Shown: positions 37,888-46,977 of the stretch, piece after piece
Numbering within the stretch: the stretch's first letter is position 1
How the letters are laid out: each line of letters opens with the position of its first letter
Assembly (NCBI RefSeq): GCF_037971845.1
Contig: NZ_CP150227.1
Span: 4,402,001 to 4,466,000 of the forward strand
Origin: Paenibacillus sp. FSL R5-0766
GTDB lineage: Bacteria; Bacillota; Bacilli; Paenibacillales; Paenibacillaceae
Direction: 5' to 3'
Length of the DNA stretch: 64,000 bases
The notes under the pieces: model-generated
What the model was told of the DNA's origin: nothing
The model's database searches: none
What the model saw: the letters and a program-made list of their open reading frames with translations, nothing else
Program-made: the position numbers and the translations under genes

Positions 37888-39557
37888 GCCTGGTTCCCCC
37901 CGTTATCCAACGACTTCTCTTCAACTTCCAGATTCATCTGTTTCAAAACGGCCGCAACTTCACGCCTGAAGCCAAACCAGTTTTTGTTGGTATGTCCACC
38001 CAAGGTGAGCTGTTTATCATCAAAACGAATCCAGATGCGGCGATGATGCCAATAAAAACCCATGACCAGACCCAACATAACAATACCGGCTCCTACCCAC
38101 ACAAAAGGCATTGCCTTATCCACTCTTATATTGAGATAACTTACGGACTGAATAATATCGACCTTGTCCATGCTGTCTACTTCCAGCTGTAAAGGAATAT
38201 CAGCTCCAATCAGCTGTTGGTTAATCGCATCCTGTTGAAACCGTTGTTTATCAATCTGCTTCGCAAAGTACAGATATTGTATCCCCTCTTCGGGCAGATC
38301 CGGTCCCGTGATGAGAAAGAGAAAAGCAGGTGCATTAGGTGAAGGCGATTTTGATTTGGGCTGACCATTCTCATCCAATCCAAAGTCCATAAACTTTTCT
38401 TTTACCGTGAGCTTATAAGGACCAGCTTCAAATGTTCTTTGGGTATCTACCATATCGATCTTAATTGGCCCATATACTTCACCCGTCTTTGTATTGACCA
38501 GATCAGGCGTTACGGACCGAATGGTGGGTGTTAGATCATAATCAAACTGATATGCTTTCAGACCGTTATAATTCAATGGATGATTCACGCGTACATCATG
38601 TCTGGCTACCTCAGCTAACTGAGGTTTCTTCGAGAGATCTGAACAATCTGCTGTACATTCATACAAAACAACTTTTGTTTCGAACAATTTTGGAACGGTC
38701 TTATTCAGGTTACGGAATTGCTCAGGTACTTCTTCCTCACTGTAGAATTCAACATTAAACTGTTCATTTTGCAGATACATCGACGTATTCGGGATCTTTT
38801 TGATCTCACCTTCAGGAAAAGCGACATGCTCGTCCAGATTCAGACCTGGAAGCCCTCGTGCGAGCACCGCCAGCAGAAATATAATGAGTCCAATATGGAT
38901 GACATATGGGCCCCATCGACTGAATCGCTGTTTCTCTGCGAGTAATGCATCCCCCTGGGTGTGCACGCGGTATCCTTTCTTTTTCAGCGGCGTAACCGCT
39001 TTCTTAATCCAGTCTTCTGGTGCCTCTTCGATGGTACCTTGGTACACCAGACGCTGTCTTGTCAAAAATTGCGTATGCTTACGTATTCTCTGTTTATTCA
39101 ATGCTTTGTAGAGCGGCAGGACGCGATCCAGACTGCATATCACCAATGATGCCCCAATCAGCACCAGCAGTAGAATAAACCACCAGGATTCGTATGTATG
39201 GGATAAACCCAACAGATAATAGATATGACCCAACTGACCGTATGTTTCTTTGTAATACACGGAAGGATCAATATTCAAGAATGTACTTTCTTGCGGATAG
39301 ATTGTACCAAGCATAGAACCTACAAGCGTAAAAACAATCATATAGACAGCAATTTTAACGGAAGAAAAAAAGTTCCATATGCGGTCAATGATGTTGGGAT
39401 TACTACGCTGTGAACGGCGCGCCATGCCATCATAACGCATTTCCAACACTTCATCCGATTTAGCTTCAGACTCCAGCAGCGGTTTCCCACATGCTTCACA
39501 TAGTACAGTGCCTACCGGATTCTGGTGTCCGCACTCACATTTGGTATTTTGGAACAC
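37884..39557 (-). CDS. resB: Cytochrome c biogenesis protein ResB with N-terminal zinc ribbon
   Basis: 557-residue ResB/Ccs1 protein: membrane helices near residues 65-85, 125-145 and 215-235 and a last one near 490-510, with a large extracellular loop between. ResB works with ResC in System II cytochrome c maturation. Unusually, the N-terminus is a C-x-C...C-x2-C zinc ribbon (KCECGHQNPVGTVLCEACG, about residues 6-24) before the first helix, on the cytoplasmic side. Such a module is not part of the core family as I know it. It starts about 14 bases after resA. Confidence 0.9.
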   Translation of the reverse strand: MFQNTKCECGHQNPVGTVLCEACGKPLLESEAKSDEVLEMRYDGMARRSQRSNPNIIDRIWNFFSSVKIAVYMIVFTLVGSMLGTIYPQESTFLNIDPSVYYKETYGQLGHIYYLLGLSHTYESWWFILLLVLIGASLVICSLDRVLPLYKALNKQRIRKHTQFLTRQRLVYQGTIEEAPEDWIKKAVTPLKKKGYRVHTQGDALLAEKQRFSRWGPYVIHIGLIIFLLAVLARGLPGLNLDEHVAFPEGEIKKIPNTSMYLQNEQFNVEFYSEEEVPEQFRNLNKTVPKLFETKVVLYECTADCSDLSKKPQLAEVARHDVRVNHPLNYNGLKAYQFDYDLTPTIRSVTPDLVNTKTGEVYGPIKIDMVDTQRTFEAGPYKLTVKEKFMDFGLDENGQPKSKSPSPNAPAFLFLITGPDLPEEGIQYLYFAKQIDKQRFQQDAINQQLIGADIPLQLEVDSMDKVDIIQSVSYLNIRVDKAMPFVWVGAGIVMLGLVMGFYWHHRRIWIRFDDKQLTLGGHTNKNWFGFRREVAAVLKQMNLEVEEKSLDNGGNQA

Positions 39558-39571
39558 GAATAGACCTCCTG

Positions 39572-40099
39572 TCAGGGCTGCTTCGCCAGTTGCGAAATTT
39601 GAGCGTCAAGTGTGTCCAAATCAAGTTGACCGATATGAATGGTAGAGATTTTGCCCGTGTCGGATACAAAGAATGTCGTTGGCATCGGAGAGATCCCAAA
39701 ATCACGAACCGAGTTTTTCTCCCGATCAAGCATGATTGGAAACGTAACCCCAACCTGCCGAACAAAATTATCCACGGTCATCTGGTCTTCTCCAACATTA
39801 ATCCCGACAAATTGCACTCCCTGTTCCTTCCATTTGTCAGCTTGCGCCTGAAGTGCAGGCATTTCTTTAACACAAGGTTCACACCATGTGCCCCAGAAAT
39901 TGATCACCATCGCTTTTCCTTTGTACTCATCAGACATATGAACTTGACCATCCAGGCCCAGCAGTTCAAAAGAAGGAGACTTGTCCCCTTCCTTTGGCTT
40001 GCCATTCGAGCCGGATACCGATGTGGTAATCGCATATCCGCCCAACACCAGGATCAATAACAAAATGACGATTTGCACCGTTCTTCTTGATTTCCCCAT
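39572..40099 (-). CDS. resA: Thiol-disulfide oxidoreductase ResA
   Basis: 175 residues: an N-terminal signal anchor (about 9-28) and a thioredoxin fold with the ResA active site WCEPC (about residues 76-80) and the conserved cis-Pro region SPMPTTFFV. It keeps apocytochrome c thiols reduced for haem attachment. RBS GGGGAG is present. A TATAAT box at 40180-40175 on the minus strand, about 75 bases upstream, could be the operon promoter, although its -35 element is weak. It begins the resABCDE operon. Confidence 0.93.
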   Translation of the reverse strand: MGKSRRTVQIVILLLILVLGGYAITTSVSGSNGKPKEGDKSPSFELLGLDGQVHMSDEYKGKAMVINFWGTWCEPCVKEMPALQAQADKWKEQGVQFVGINVGEDQMTVDNFVRQVGVTFPIMLDREKNSVRDFGISPMPTTFFVSDTGKISTIHIGQLDLDTLDAQISQLAKQP

Positions 40100-40233
40100 G
40101 TGCTGCTCCCCTTTTAAGTGACTGTAGCATTCGCATCTTATTGGTCTAAGACAACTGTGAACATCCTATGAACAATTATAGCGAATTTCGTCACAAAACT
40201 GCGGCGGTTTTATGAAAATTATGTGTCCTCACA

Positions 40234-40992
40234 TTACCTTTTTTTCATTTTTTTGGCTGGTTCTGATTGTGCGAGGGTAATTAGGTTGTTAACTTCTTCT
40301 TTGGTCAGATGACGAGTCAGACCACGTTTCAGGTTTTGTAGCAAAATACCACCAAACGAAATCCGTTTCAGACGGGTTACCGGATGGTTGATTGCTTCGA
40401 ACATACGTCTAACCTGACGGTTACGTCCTTCATAGATCGTAATGGAAATAACCGACTCATTGGCCGCTGTATCCACATCTTTGTACTCTACCTCTGCAGG
40501 AGCAGTCATGCCGTCATCCAGCATAATGCCTGTCTTTAATTTCTCCAGAGCTGTACCATGCGGCACACCTTTAACCGTTGCATGATACGTTTTGGGTACG
40601 TGATGCTTCGGATGCGTCAGCAAATGTGCAAACTCACCATCATTGGTAAGGATCAATAAGCCCTCTGTGTCATAATCCAGACGACCCACAGGATATACAC
40701 GTTCCTTGACACCTTTCAGGTAGTCGGACACAATTTTCCGACCTTCCGGGTCAGATGCACTTGTGATTACACCTTTTGGCTTGTTTAACATCAAGTACAC
40801 TTTTTTCTCACTGCGGATCGGTTTTCCATTAACCGTAATCATATCCTCTTCGGGGTTCGCTTTTGTACCCAGTTCGGTTACGACCTCCCCGTTAACTTCT
40901 ACTTTGCCGGACAGGATTAGTTCCTCGCTCTTGCGGCGGGATGCAATGCCTGCCTGTGCGATAATTTTTTGTAATCTTTCCATGTTTGTCAT
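40234..40992 (-). CDS. rluB: Ribosomal large-subunit pseudouridine synthase B
   Basis: 252 residues: an S4-like RNA-binding domain (ERLQKIIAQAGIASRRKSEEL, residues 4-24) and an RsuA/RluB catalytic domain with VGRLDYDTEGLLILTND, where the catalytic Asp is the D of RLDYDT. It makes a pseudouridine in 23S rRNA (position 2633 region in B. subtilis RluB numbering is not asserted here). Two nearby ATGs are possible; the outer one (40992) fits the GAGGTG site. Position between res genes and spmB is the B. subtilis order except for an inserted protease gene. Confidence 0.92.
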   Translation of the reverse strand: MTNMERLQKIIAQAGIASRRKSEELILSGKVEVNGEVVTELGTKANPEEDMITVNGKPIRSEKKVYLMLNKPKGVITSASDPEGRKIVSDYLKGVKERVYPVGRLDYDTEGLLILTNDGEFAHLLTHPKHHVPKTYHATVKGVPHGTALEKLKTGIMLDDGMTAPAEVEYKDVDTAANESVISITIYEGRNRQVRRMFEAINHPVTRLKRISFGGILLQNLKRGLTRHLTKEEVNNLITLAQSEPAKKMKKR

Positions 40993-41108
40993 GTCACCTC
41001 ACACTAATGATACCCATCACGCAGGGAAATCACAAGGATAATCCAAGGATTTTGTAAACTGGCGACACGAATATGCATTTTAGGCTACCTTCTCCTTTGA
41101 GATTGACG

Positions 41109-41168
41109 CAAAAAAAAGCCTGCCTTTACACGAGCTGTTGAACACAGATGGCGTAAAGATAGACCTTT
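41109..41168 (-). terminator. Probable terminator after the secreted protease gene
   Basis: Minus-strand GGTCTATCTTTACGC and GTGTAAAGGCAGGC form an imperfect long stem followed by seven T residues. Confidence 0.5.
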
Positions 41169-41180
41169 TTCTCAAATCAT

Positions 41181-41999
41181 TTAATTGGAAACTTTGCCGG
41201 CAACTGCAACCTGTTTTTTGGCAGGTTTAGTGCTCTCATTAATGAAAGTCTGCAATGTTTTGGAAGTAATATAATAGGTACGTCCACCGTACACAAATGT
41301 CATCATACCAATGACCCGGTTGTTCTGATCCATAACAGGGCCACCTGAATTACCTTGTGCCATGGATTTCACAATACTGCCGATTCCCTTTTTACCTGGA
41401 ACGTCCAAAGCTTGGGAACTGAACACTCTGCTTTTGGCTATCGTATTGTAGGTTGAAGGAAAATCTTCATCCAGGATGACAAGATCACCAGCAGGATTTT
41501 TGGGGAATCCAATCGTATAGACAACCTGGTTATCCCTTGCATTTGCAAATGTGACCGGTTGGGCATCTATTTCCTTGTCCAGCTTCAGCAGTGCCATGTC
41601 TGTGACCGGATCTGCCTTAATAATCTTTGCCTTTACAGGCTTACTAAGGGAACCCGGGCTTGCAACAGTCAGTGTACCTTCATCACCATCAGACAGTTCA
41701 GCAAAACTCTGAACGACATGGTAATTCGTGAGCACTTCATCCTTTGAAATCAAAATAGAGGTACCAACATCATAATATACCATATCGGGTTCATCCTGCT
41801 TGACCAAACGTACATTCACGACTGGAAAAGAATCTGCCGTAACTGCCATTTGTGCACGCAGCTGTTTGTCAAAGTAACCTGTAAAATGTATTGTCTGAAC
41901 GGATTGAGCTGCCGCCAGCCCCGTAGACCCTGCGAGCATTGCAATAGCAAGCACGCCTGTCATTCCAACACGGAGCATTCGTTTCCAACTCTTCTGCAT
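41181..41999 (-). CDS. Secreted trypsin-like serine protease
   Basis: 272 residues with a signal peptide ending near residue 31 (LAGSTGLAAAQS). The catalytic triad is visible as TNYHVV (His near 107), DMALLKL (Asp near 155) and QGNSGGPV (Ser near 224), as in HtrA/trypsin-type enzymes. There is no PDZ domain or obvious transmembrane anchor after the signal, so it is likely released or held at the envelope. It lies between rluB and spmB, where B. subtilis has no such gene, and ends at its own terminator. Substrate unknown. Confidence 0.85.
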   Translation of the reverse strand: MQKSWKRMLRVGMTGVLAIAMLAGSTGLAAAQSVQTIHFTGYFDKQLRAQMAVTADSFPVVNVRLVKQDEPDMVYYDVGTSILISKDEVLTNYHVVQSFAELSDGDEGTLTVASPGSLSKPVKAKIIKADPVTDMALLKLDKEIDAQPVTFANARDNQVVYTIGFPKNPAGDLVILDEDFPSTYNTIAKSRVFSSQALDVPGKKGIGSIVKSMAQGNSGGPVMDQNNRVIGMMTFVYGGRTYYITSKTLQTFINESTKPAKKQVAVAGKVSN

Positions 42000-42062
42000 G
42001 TCTCACTCTCCTCCGCTATTATTCTAGCATATCTAATATATCGGAAGGAAAGGAGATATCTT

Positions 42063-42596
42063 TTAACCAAAAACGAGCAAACAAATGGCGAGGGCAGCAA
42101 TAAAACCAACGACATCGGAAAACAACCCTACTTTGAGTGCATATCGACCGTTCCGTATGCCTACAGCCCCAAAATAAACAGTCAGCACATATAACGTGGT
42201 GTCTGTACTCCCCTGAATCGTAGATGCCATACGTCCAATCATGGAGTCAGGGCCATAAGTTTTGATCAGATCGGTTGTAAACGCCAGAGAGCCTGTCCCC
42301 GTTAAAGGACGCAGTATTCCGAGTGGCAACACTTCCCCTGGAACACCCATCCAGGACACCAGTGGAGCGAACAGACTAATCACAAAATCCAGTGCACCCG
42401 AGGCACGAAATACGCTGATTGCGACCATCATGCCCACGAGATGCGGAATAATACTGATTGCAGTGGAGAAACCATCCTTGGCCCCATCAACAAAGGATTC
42501 GTAAACCGGGACCTTTTTGGTAAACGCATATAATGGAACAAACGCGATAATAACCGGGATGGCCCAGACGGAAATCCAGTTGATGAAGGTTAACAA
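42063..42596 (-). CDS. spmB: Spore maturation protein B
   Basis: 177 residues, polytopic, with the nucleoside-recognition (Gate) fold. SpmB acts with SpmA in spore-core dehydration. The motif GSTDTTLYVLTVYFGAVGI near the C-terminus and GILRPLTGTGSLAFTTD are family hallmarks. It begins 6 bases after spmA, so the pair is co-translated or tightly linked. Confidence 0.92.
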   Translation of the reverse strand: MLTFINWISVWAIPVIIAFVPLYAFTKKVPVYESFVDGAKDGFSTAISIIPHLVGMMVAISVFRASGALDFVISLFAPLVSWMGVPGEVLPLGILRPLTGTGSLAFTTDLIKTYGPDSMIGRMASTIQGSTDTTLYVLTVYFGAVGIRNGRYALKVGLFSDVVGFIAALAICLLVFG

Positions 42597-42602
42597 AGGT
42601 GC

Positions 42603-43229
42603 TCATCCTTTCATGCCGGGATTGCCACTTTTCTGTATGCGCGGCGGTTTGTGTAATGCCCTGTTCCGATACCAGCGATCGGCGATTATAGCAGCAAGTG
42701 TAGCGATAATGGTAGCCATCAATGTTGTTCCCACAATCTCTGTAGCATTGGCGGAATGATAGTTTAAGCGGATGGCGATCAGCGTTGTCGGAATAATGGT
42801 AATACTAGCCGTATTCAGAGCCAGTAAGGTGCACATCGCAGGAGAAGCGGTTTGTTTGTCCGGATTAAGCTCCTGCAGCTGTTGCATGGCTTTGATTCCC
42901 ATCGGAGTAGCTGCATTTCCTAGCCCCAGCAGATTGGCACTCATATTGGAGAGAATATAACCCATCGCCGGATGATTTTTGGGCACATCGGGGAACAGGA
43001 AGCCAACAACCGGACCGAGCAGCTTGGCAATCCGAGCCAGGAGACCCGCATCTTCAGCCATTTTCATCATGCCCATCCAGAACACAAGCACACTAATCAG
43101 TCCAAAACAGACCGTGACTCCCGTTGCCGCCCCATCAAAAGCGGCTTGCGTGACCACTTCGATATTACCGTTGACGGCTGCAAAAACAAATCCGATTAAA
43201 ATCATGAGCAGCCAAATTAGATTAATCAT
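42603..43229 (-). CDS. spmA: Spore maturation protein A
   Basis: 208 residues, polytopic, nucleoside-recognition (Gate) family. MSANLLGLGNAATPMGIKAM (about residues 92-111) is the conserved SpmA motif. In B. subtilis spmA and spmB are required for normal spore-core dehydration and, with dacB, for heat resistance. It follows dacB and precedes spmB, the same order as in B. subtilis. Confidence 0.93.
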   Translation of the reverse strand: MINLIWLLMILIGFVFAAVNGNIEVVTQAAFDGAATGVTVCFGLISVLVFWMGMMKMAEDAGLLARIAKLLGPVVGFLFPDVPKNHPAMGYILSNMSANLLGLGNAATPMGIKAMQQLQELNPDKQTASPAMCTLLALNTASITIIPTTLIAIRLNYHSANATEIVGTTLMATIIATLAAIIADRWYRNRALHKPPRIQKSGNPGMKG

Positions 43230-43260
43230 GGATTATATCCTCCCTTCAATGGCGATTTAG

Positions 43261-44448
43261 CTAAGGAGACAACAGGTGGCTTAACACGGCACGCCATGCA
43301 ACTGCCCAGGAAGAGACATCACCGATTCCACCCAGCGTTGCATCTTCTGTCTTCGGTTCAGGAGGAATATAACTGCCTTTGCGATACACTGGAATTGAGC
43401 CAACAAGTATGCCATCAAGCTGCATATCAATGCGACCTGCCAATCCGAACGAAGTGTCTGTCGATTGTTCCTTGCCTTCCGTTTCCGACTGTCCTCGATT
43501 TTCGTGTAGTATCAGTTTCTTGGTCAATGAGCCTTGTTCACTCTTAGCCAGTGGGTACCAGAATCCCCGGCCCGTAACGACATCCGTATTTTGCACAGGC
43601 TGTTCTTGCTTGGCGACCTCTACCAACGGGAAGTATTCAAACCCGAAATCAAGCATCCGAGCATGATCATTCCAATCGTTTCCGTCGTTCAGCGTTACCG
43701 CGGCGAGCTGCTGTCCATTACGTGTAGCGGAACTGACCAAACATCTGAAAGCTTTTTTTGTGTAGCCGGTTTTCACTCCATCCGCACCTTCATACATCCG
43801 CAGCATTTTATTTTTATTGTGCCAAGAGTATTCCCAGCTTTCATTGGGGTTCGGTGCGGATTTGTCCTCCGTGGCTACGATTCGTTTGAACACCGGATTG
43901 TGCAACGCATATGCCGTTAATCTGGCCAAGTCATTGGCTGTAGAATAATGACCTTCTGCATCCAGTCCATGAGGGTTCATAAAGTGGGAATGTGTCAGAC
44001 CGATTTGCTCTGCCTTTTTGTTCATTAACAGAACAAAACCTTCTTCCGAACCACCTACATGTTCCGCTATTGCAGAGGCCGCGTCATTACCTGAACGGAG
44101 CATTAGCCCGTACAACATGTTCTCGAGTGTCATCTCTTCACCTAACTTCAGATAGAGAGACGATCCTTCTTTGGCAAATGCCGTGGGAGACACTTTCACT
44201 TTCTCATCCAACTTGCTGTGTTCAATCGCTACAATCGCCGTCATGATTTTGGTCAAGCTGGCAATTCGCAGTTCCTTATCCCCATCTTTGCTGTATAAGA
44301 TCCGGCCTGATGTCACATCAATGAGAGCAGCGCTTTGCGCATGTGTAGACGGACCTTGAATTGTTGCCTGGGCTTGAGTAACCCCAAATGAAGACAGCAA
44401 GAAGACAGGGATAAGCATGCATGCAATGACTTTCGTTATTTTTCGCAT
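43261..44448 (-). CDS. dacB: D-alanyl-D-alanine carboxypeptidase (sporulation type)
   Basis: 395-residue DacB/DacF-type penicillin-binding protein with a signal peptide (about 1-27). Catalytic motifs: ASLTKIM (SxxK, Ser near 62), SGNDAAS (SxN) and KTGYTKKAF (KTG). In B. subtilis DacB trims cortex peptides during sporulation. The ATG at 44448 lies 9 bases after GGAGG; an upstream GTG has no binding site. It heads dacB-spmA-spmB, conserved in sporeformers. Confidence 0.92.
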   Translation of the reverse strand: MRKITKVIACMLIPVFLLSSFGVTQAQATIQGPSTHAQSAALIDVTSGRILYSKDGDKELRIASLTKIMTAIVAIEHSKLDEKVKVSPTAFAKEGSSLYLKLGEEMTLENMLYGLMLRSGNDAASAIAEHVGGSEEGFVLLMNKKAEQIGLTHSHFMNPHGLDAEGHYSTANDLARLTAYALHNPVFKRIVATEDKSAPNPNESWEYSWHNKNKMLRMYEGADGVKTGYTKKAFRCLVSSATRNGQQLAAVTLNDGNDWNDHARMLDFGFEYFPLVEVAKQEQPVQNTDVVTGRGFWYPLAKSEQGSLTKKLILHENRGQSETEGKEQSTDTSFGLAGRIDMQLDGILVGSIPVYRKGSYIPPEPKTEDATLGGIGDVSSWAVAWRAVLSHLLSP

Positions 44449-44527
44449 CAATTCATTCCTCCGGGTCACTTGGAATCTTGTACTATCTTATGTCCGGACA
44501 ACTTGGAGTATGTCCCATCAGGCAAAA

Positions 44528-44565
44528 ACAGCAAAAATCCCTCACCGCTTGGATGCGGGAGGGAT
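44528..44565 (-). terminator. Terminator after ytfJ
   Basis: Minus-strand ATCCCTCCCGC with GCGGTGAGGGAT followed by TTTT. It lies 15 bases after the stop codon. Confidence 0.75.
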
Positions 44566-44579
44566 CATGACGAAATGAT

Positions 44580-45062
44580 TCAGCTATACGTTGATGGATC
44601 TGGTGTAACCGGTACATCTGTAGCATTCGTTGGTGTTGTATTCCGTTGGAACATGCCTTGAATTCGGTCCAAAACATAAGGGGTGGAGTCAATGAGTTTC
44701 TCAAACAGATGTGTGGAGTTATCGAGTGGTACAATGTGTACCCCCTGTTTACCTACCACCAGGAACGCAATAGGACGTATGGATACACCGCCGCCACTAC
44801 CGCCACCAAACGGAGAAGCAACTTTAGCTGAACTCGCATGTTCAGCAGAGGTACCCGTAGCACCACTTTTGCCACTACTTTCTCCATTAACGTGAAAATC
44901 ACTACCACCGGCAGCAAATCCGAATCCCACCTTACTGATTGGCAAAATAACGGTACCATCTGGTGTTTCGACTGCATCGCCAACAATTGTATTGACATCC
45001 ACCATGGCCTTGATATTTTCCATTGCGGTTTCCATTAAGCCTTGAATTGGATGATCTGACAT
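44580..45062 (-). CDS. ytfJ: GerW-family sporulation protein YtfJ
   Basis: 160 residues matching YtfJ/GerW, a forespore protein needed for efficient spore germination. The N-terminus (SDHPIQGLMETAMENIKAMVD) and the VGDAVETPDGTVILPISKVGFGFAAGG core are diagnostic; a Gly-rich segment (GGGSGGGVS) follows. It precedes its own terminator and is next to ytfI, as in B. subtilis, although the B. subtilis pair is at another chromosomal place. Confidence 0.9.
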   Translation of the reverse strand: MSDHPIQGLMETAMENIKAMVDVNTIVGDAVETPDGTVILPISKVGFGFAAGGSDFHVNGESSGKSGATGTSAEHASSAKVASPFGGGSGGGVSIRPIAFLVVGKQGVHIVPLDNSTHLFEKLIDSTPYVLDRIQGMFQRNTTPTNATDVPVTPDPSTYS

Positions 45063-45209
45063 TTAAATTCCCTCCAGTTTCAATGTAAGCTAGGTTTGAT
45101 CTAACCATATCATCCCCAAACTTGAAGGGACTTATGTAAATAAGCATTTTAAGAACACTCACCGAACCCCAACCTCATATTTCCAAAACAGATTGGTTAT
45201 AATGGGTTT

Positions 45210-45941
45210 TTACAGCGTTGTCCCACTAAGTTTCTTCTTTTGCTTCTCCTTATGCCTGCGGCGCTGTTCCTGAAGAAGTTTGAACCACATCCGCCATCCG
45301 CCTTCGACTTTAAGCACACGGGTGAGTAGTGTAACTCCAGCGAACAGAACGGCTGTAATCCGAATTTTCGCTCTGAAATCGAGCTCCGTTCTAAATTCCA
45401 TTTCATCGGACCATACCGGCATAACCTGAAGCACGGGTCTTTCATCAAAGCGGATCTGATAGGTGAGAAAACCAATAATAATGGACTTGATACTCCACAC
45501 CCAGCCCGTCAGCACCGCTGTATATGCTGCATCACCAACGCCGATGTGGGTAGCCCAGGACAGTTGGGTCATATGTACGCGTGTGAGTGTTTGCTTAAGC
45601 CACAGCTTGAGCGCGTCCGTTGCCCTAAGCATAATTTTCACATCTTTAGCCCACTTCTTGACTTTGCGTTTGTTGACCCGCTCACTTCCCTGGGCCTCGC
45701 CTCTCGAATGATTCATGGATTGTTCGGTCTTGACCAGAAAACCTTCCTTCATATTGCGAAAAACGATACTCGGTATCTCATAGTTAATCCGCACGATTCC
45801 ATAAAGAAGACGAACATTAATATTGGCGTAATCATCACTTTTATGTTTACTGAATGTAAAATGTACATGAACATTTGAGATGAGGACTGCGGCAATCAGC
45901 AATGCGAACAACAAACCGATTCCTCCAAGCCAAATCCACAC
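45210..45941 (-). CDS. ytfI: DUF2953 membrane protein (YtfI-like)
   Basis: About 243 residues. One N-terminal hydrophobic helix (WIWLGGIGLLFALLIAAVL) is followed by a DUF2953-type soluble domain (about 30-230) rich in basic residues at the end. A GTG start at 45941 lies 8 bases after GGAGG. Adjacent ytfJ supports the YtfI assignment. Function is unknown. Confidence 0.8.
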   Translation of the reverse strand: MWIWLGGIGLLFALLIAAVLISNVHVHFTFSKHKSDDYANINVRLLYGIVRINYEIPSIVFRNMKEGFLVKTEQSMNHSRGEAQGSERVNKRKVKKWAKDVKIMLRATDALKLWLKQTLTRVHMTQLSWATHIGVGDAAYTAVLTGWVWSIKSIIIGFLTYQIRFDERPVLQVMPVWSDEMEFRTELDFRAKIRITAVLFAGVTLLTRVLKVEGGWRMWFKLLQEQRRRHKEKQKKKLSGTTL

Positions 45942-46101
45942 AGGCCTTACCTCCAAGCCCTCAATTCTTTTTCTCGTCTAGTATGGCACTTTGAATAGGA
46001 AAAAATTCACGCCTGACCTAAAAATCCCATTTCATATTTGTTTGGAACCGGTCCGTAACCTTTTATTTACACAAATTGGACTAAAGATTAGTTACACTGG
46101 T

Positions 46102-46230
46102 CACTCCGATGACAGAATAACCTTCCGATCGCTGTTATCCCCAGATTTTTTTGATTCCCTTCTCTAAAGGGTAAATCAGGGGATAAAGGCGAACACTCCG
46201 TTTCTTCAGATTATTTCTGTCCTCTCCGTT
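46102..46230. repeat. Dispersed structured repeat, copy A
   Basis: About 129 bases matching copy B at 58584-58712. Conserved blocks are AACCTTCYGATCGCTGTT and AAAGGCGAACRCTYCG. An inner stem pairs 46135-46148 with 46173-46186 (13 of 14 bases), and an outer stem pairs 46111-46116 (GACAGA) with TCTGTC near 46216-46221. It lies between ytfI and scpB in a gene-free stretch of about 380 bases. Confidence 0.7.
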
Positions 46231-46272
46231 ATGTGTACAATGTTTAGTTCAATTTATCTAAAAATAATGCGC

Positions 46273-46304
46273 AAAAAAACCGACTCCACTGATGGGTGTC
46301 GGTT
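46273..46304 (-). terminator. Terminator after scpB
   Basis: Minus-strand AACCGACACC with GGAGTCGGTT followed by seven T residues, 16 bases after the stop codon. Confidence 0.85.
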
Positions 46305-46320
46305 AGTATGAGCTTGCAAA

Positions 46321-46977
46321 TTAGAGTGAAGAATCCGTATTATCAACTTCGCTGTCGATATGACTTAGATCATCCGCCGGATCAGCACTTTCCGGTTCCA
46401 GTTGTTGCAAATCCAATTTGTTGAATAACAGTTGTGTCTCTTCCTCCAAGTTCTCCGAATCTTCGAACAAGCCTGGTTCCGGTAGGTCTTTAATTGAAGC
46501 CAATCCGAAATAATCCAGGAATGACTTTGTCGTTCCGTACAGAATTGGTCGTCCGATCGCTTCGGCTCGTCCCACTTCAATAATCAAATCCTTATTCACA
46601 AGCGTATGAATGGCCCGCTCCGATTTTACACCGCGGATTTCCTCAATCTCTACCCGTGTAATGGGCTGCCGGTACGCTACAATAGCCAGCGTCTCCAGAG
46701 CCGCTTGGGATAAGGACGTTCGTGCTGGAGAGTACGCCAGTTTCTCAAAATATACAGCATGCTCAGGCAAGGTGCCCAACTGAACTACACCCGCGATCTT
46801 GAGAATCTGTACACCTCGTCCCTGCTGTGAAAATTCATGAATCATCTCCTCAATCGCGTCCGTTACAAGCTCCACTCGTTGGTCGACGATCTCGGCGATT
46901 TGTTTGATACTCAGACCTTCTTCTCCGGACAAAAACAGCAGGCCTTCAATAATCGATTTCAATTTCGGAAAATCCAT
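46321..46977 (-). CDS. scpB: Segregation and condensation protein ScpB
   Basis: 218 residues; winged-helix kleisin-associated subunit of the SMC-ScpAB condensin complex for chromosome segregation. The N-terminus MDFPKLKSIIEGLLFLSGEE and RQPITRVEIEEIRGVKSERA are family signatures. The ATG at 46977 has GAGAGGGG upstream; the gene overlaps scpA by 32 bases. The acidic C-terminus (DSEVDNTDSSL) is likely disordered. Confidence 0.93.
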   Translation of the reverse strand: MDFPKLKSIIEGLLFLSGEEGLSIKQIAEIVDQRVELVTDAIEEMIHEFSQQGRGVQILKIAGVVQLGTLPEHAVYFEKLAYSPARTSLSQAALETLAIVAYRQPITRVEIEEIRGVKSERAIHTLVNKDLIIEVGRAEAIGRPILYGTTKSFLDYFGLASIKDLPEPGLFEDSENLEEETQLLFNKLDLQQLEPESADPADDLSHIDSEVDNTDSSL

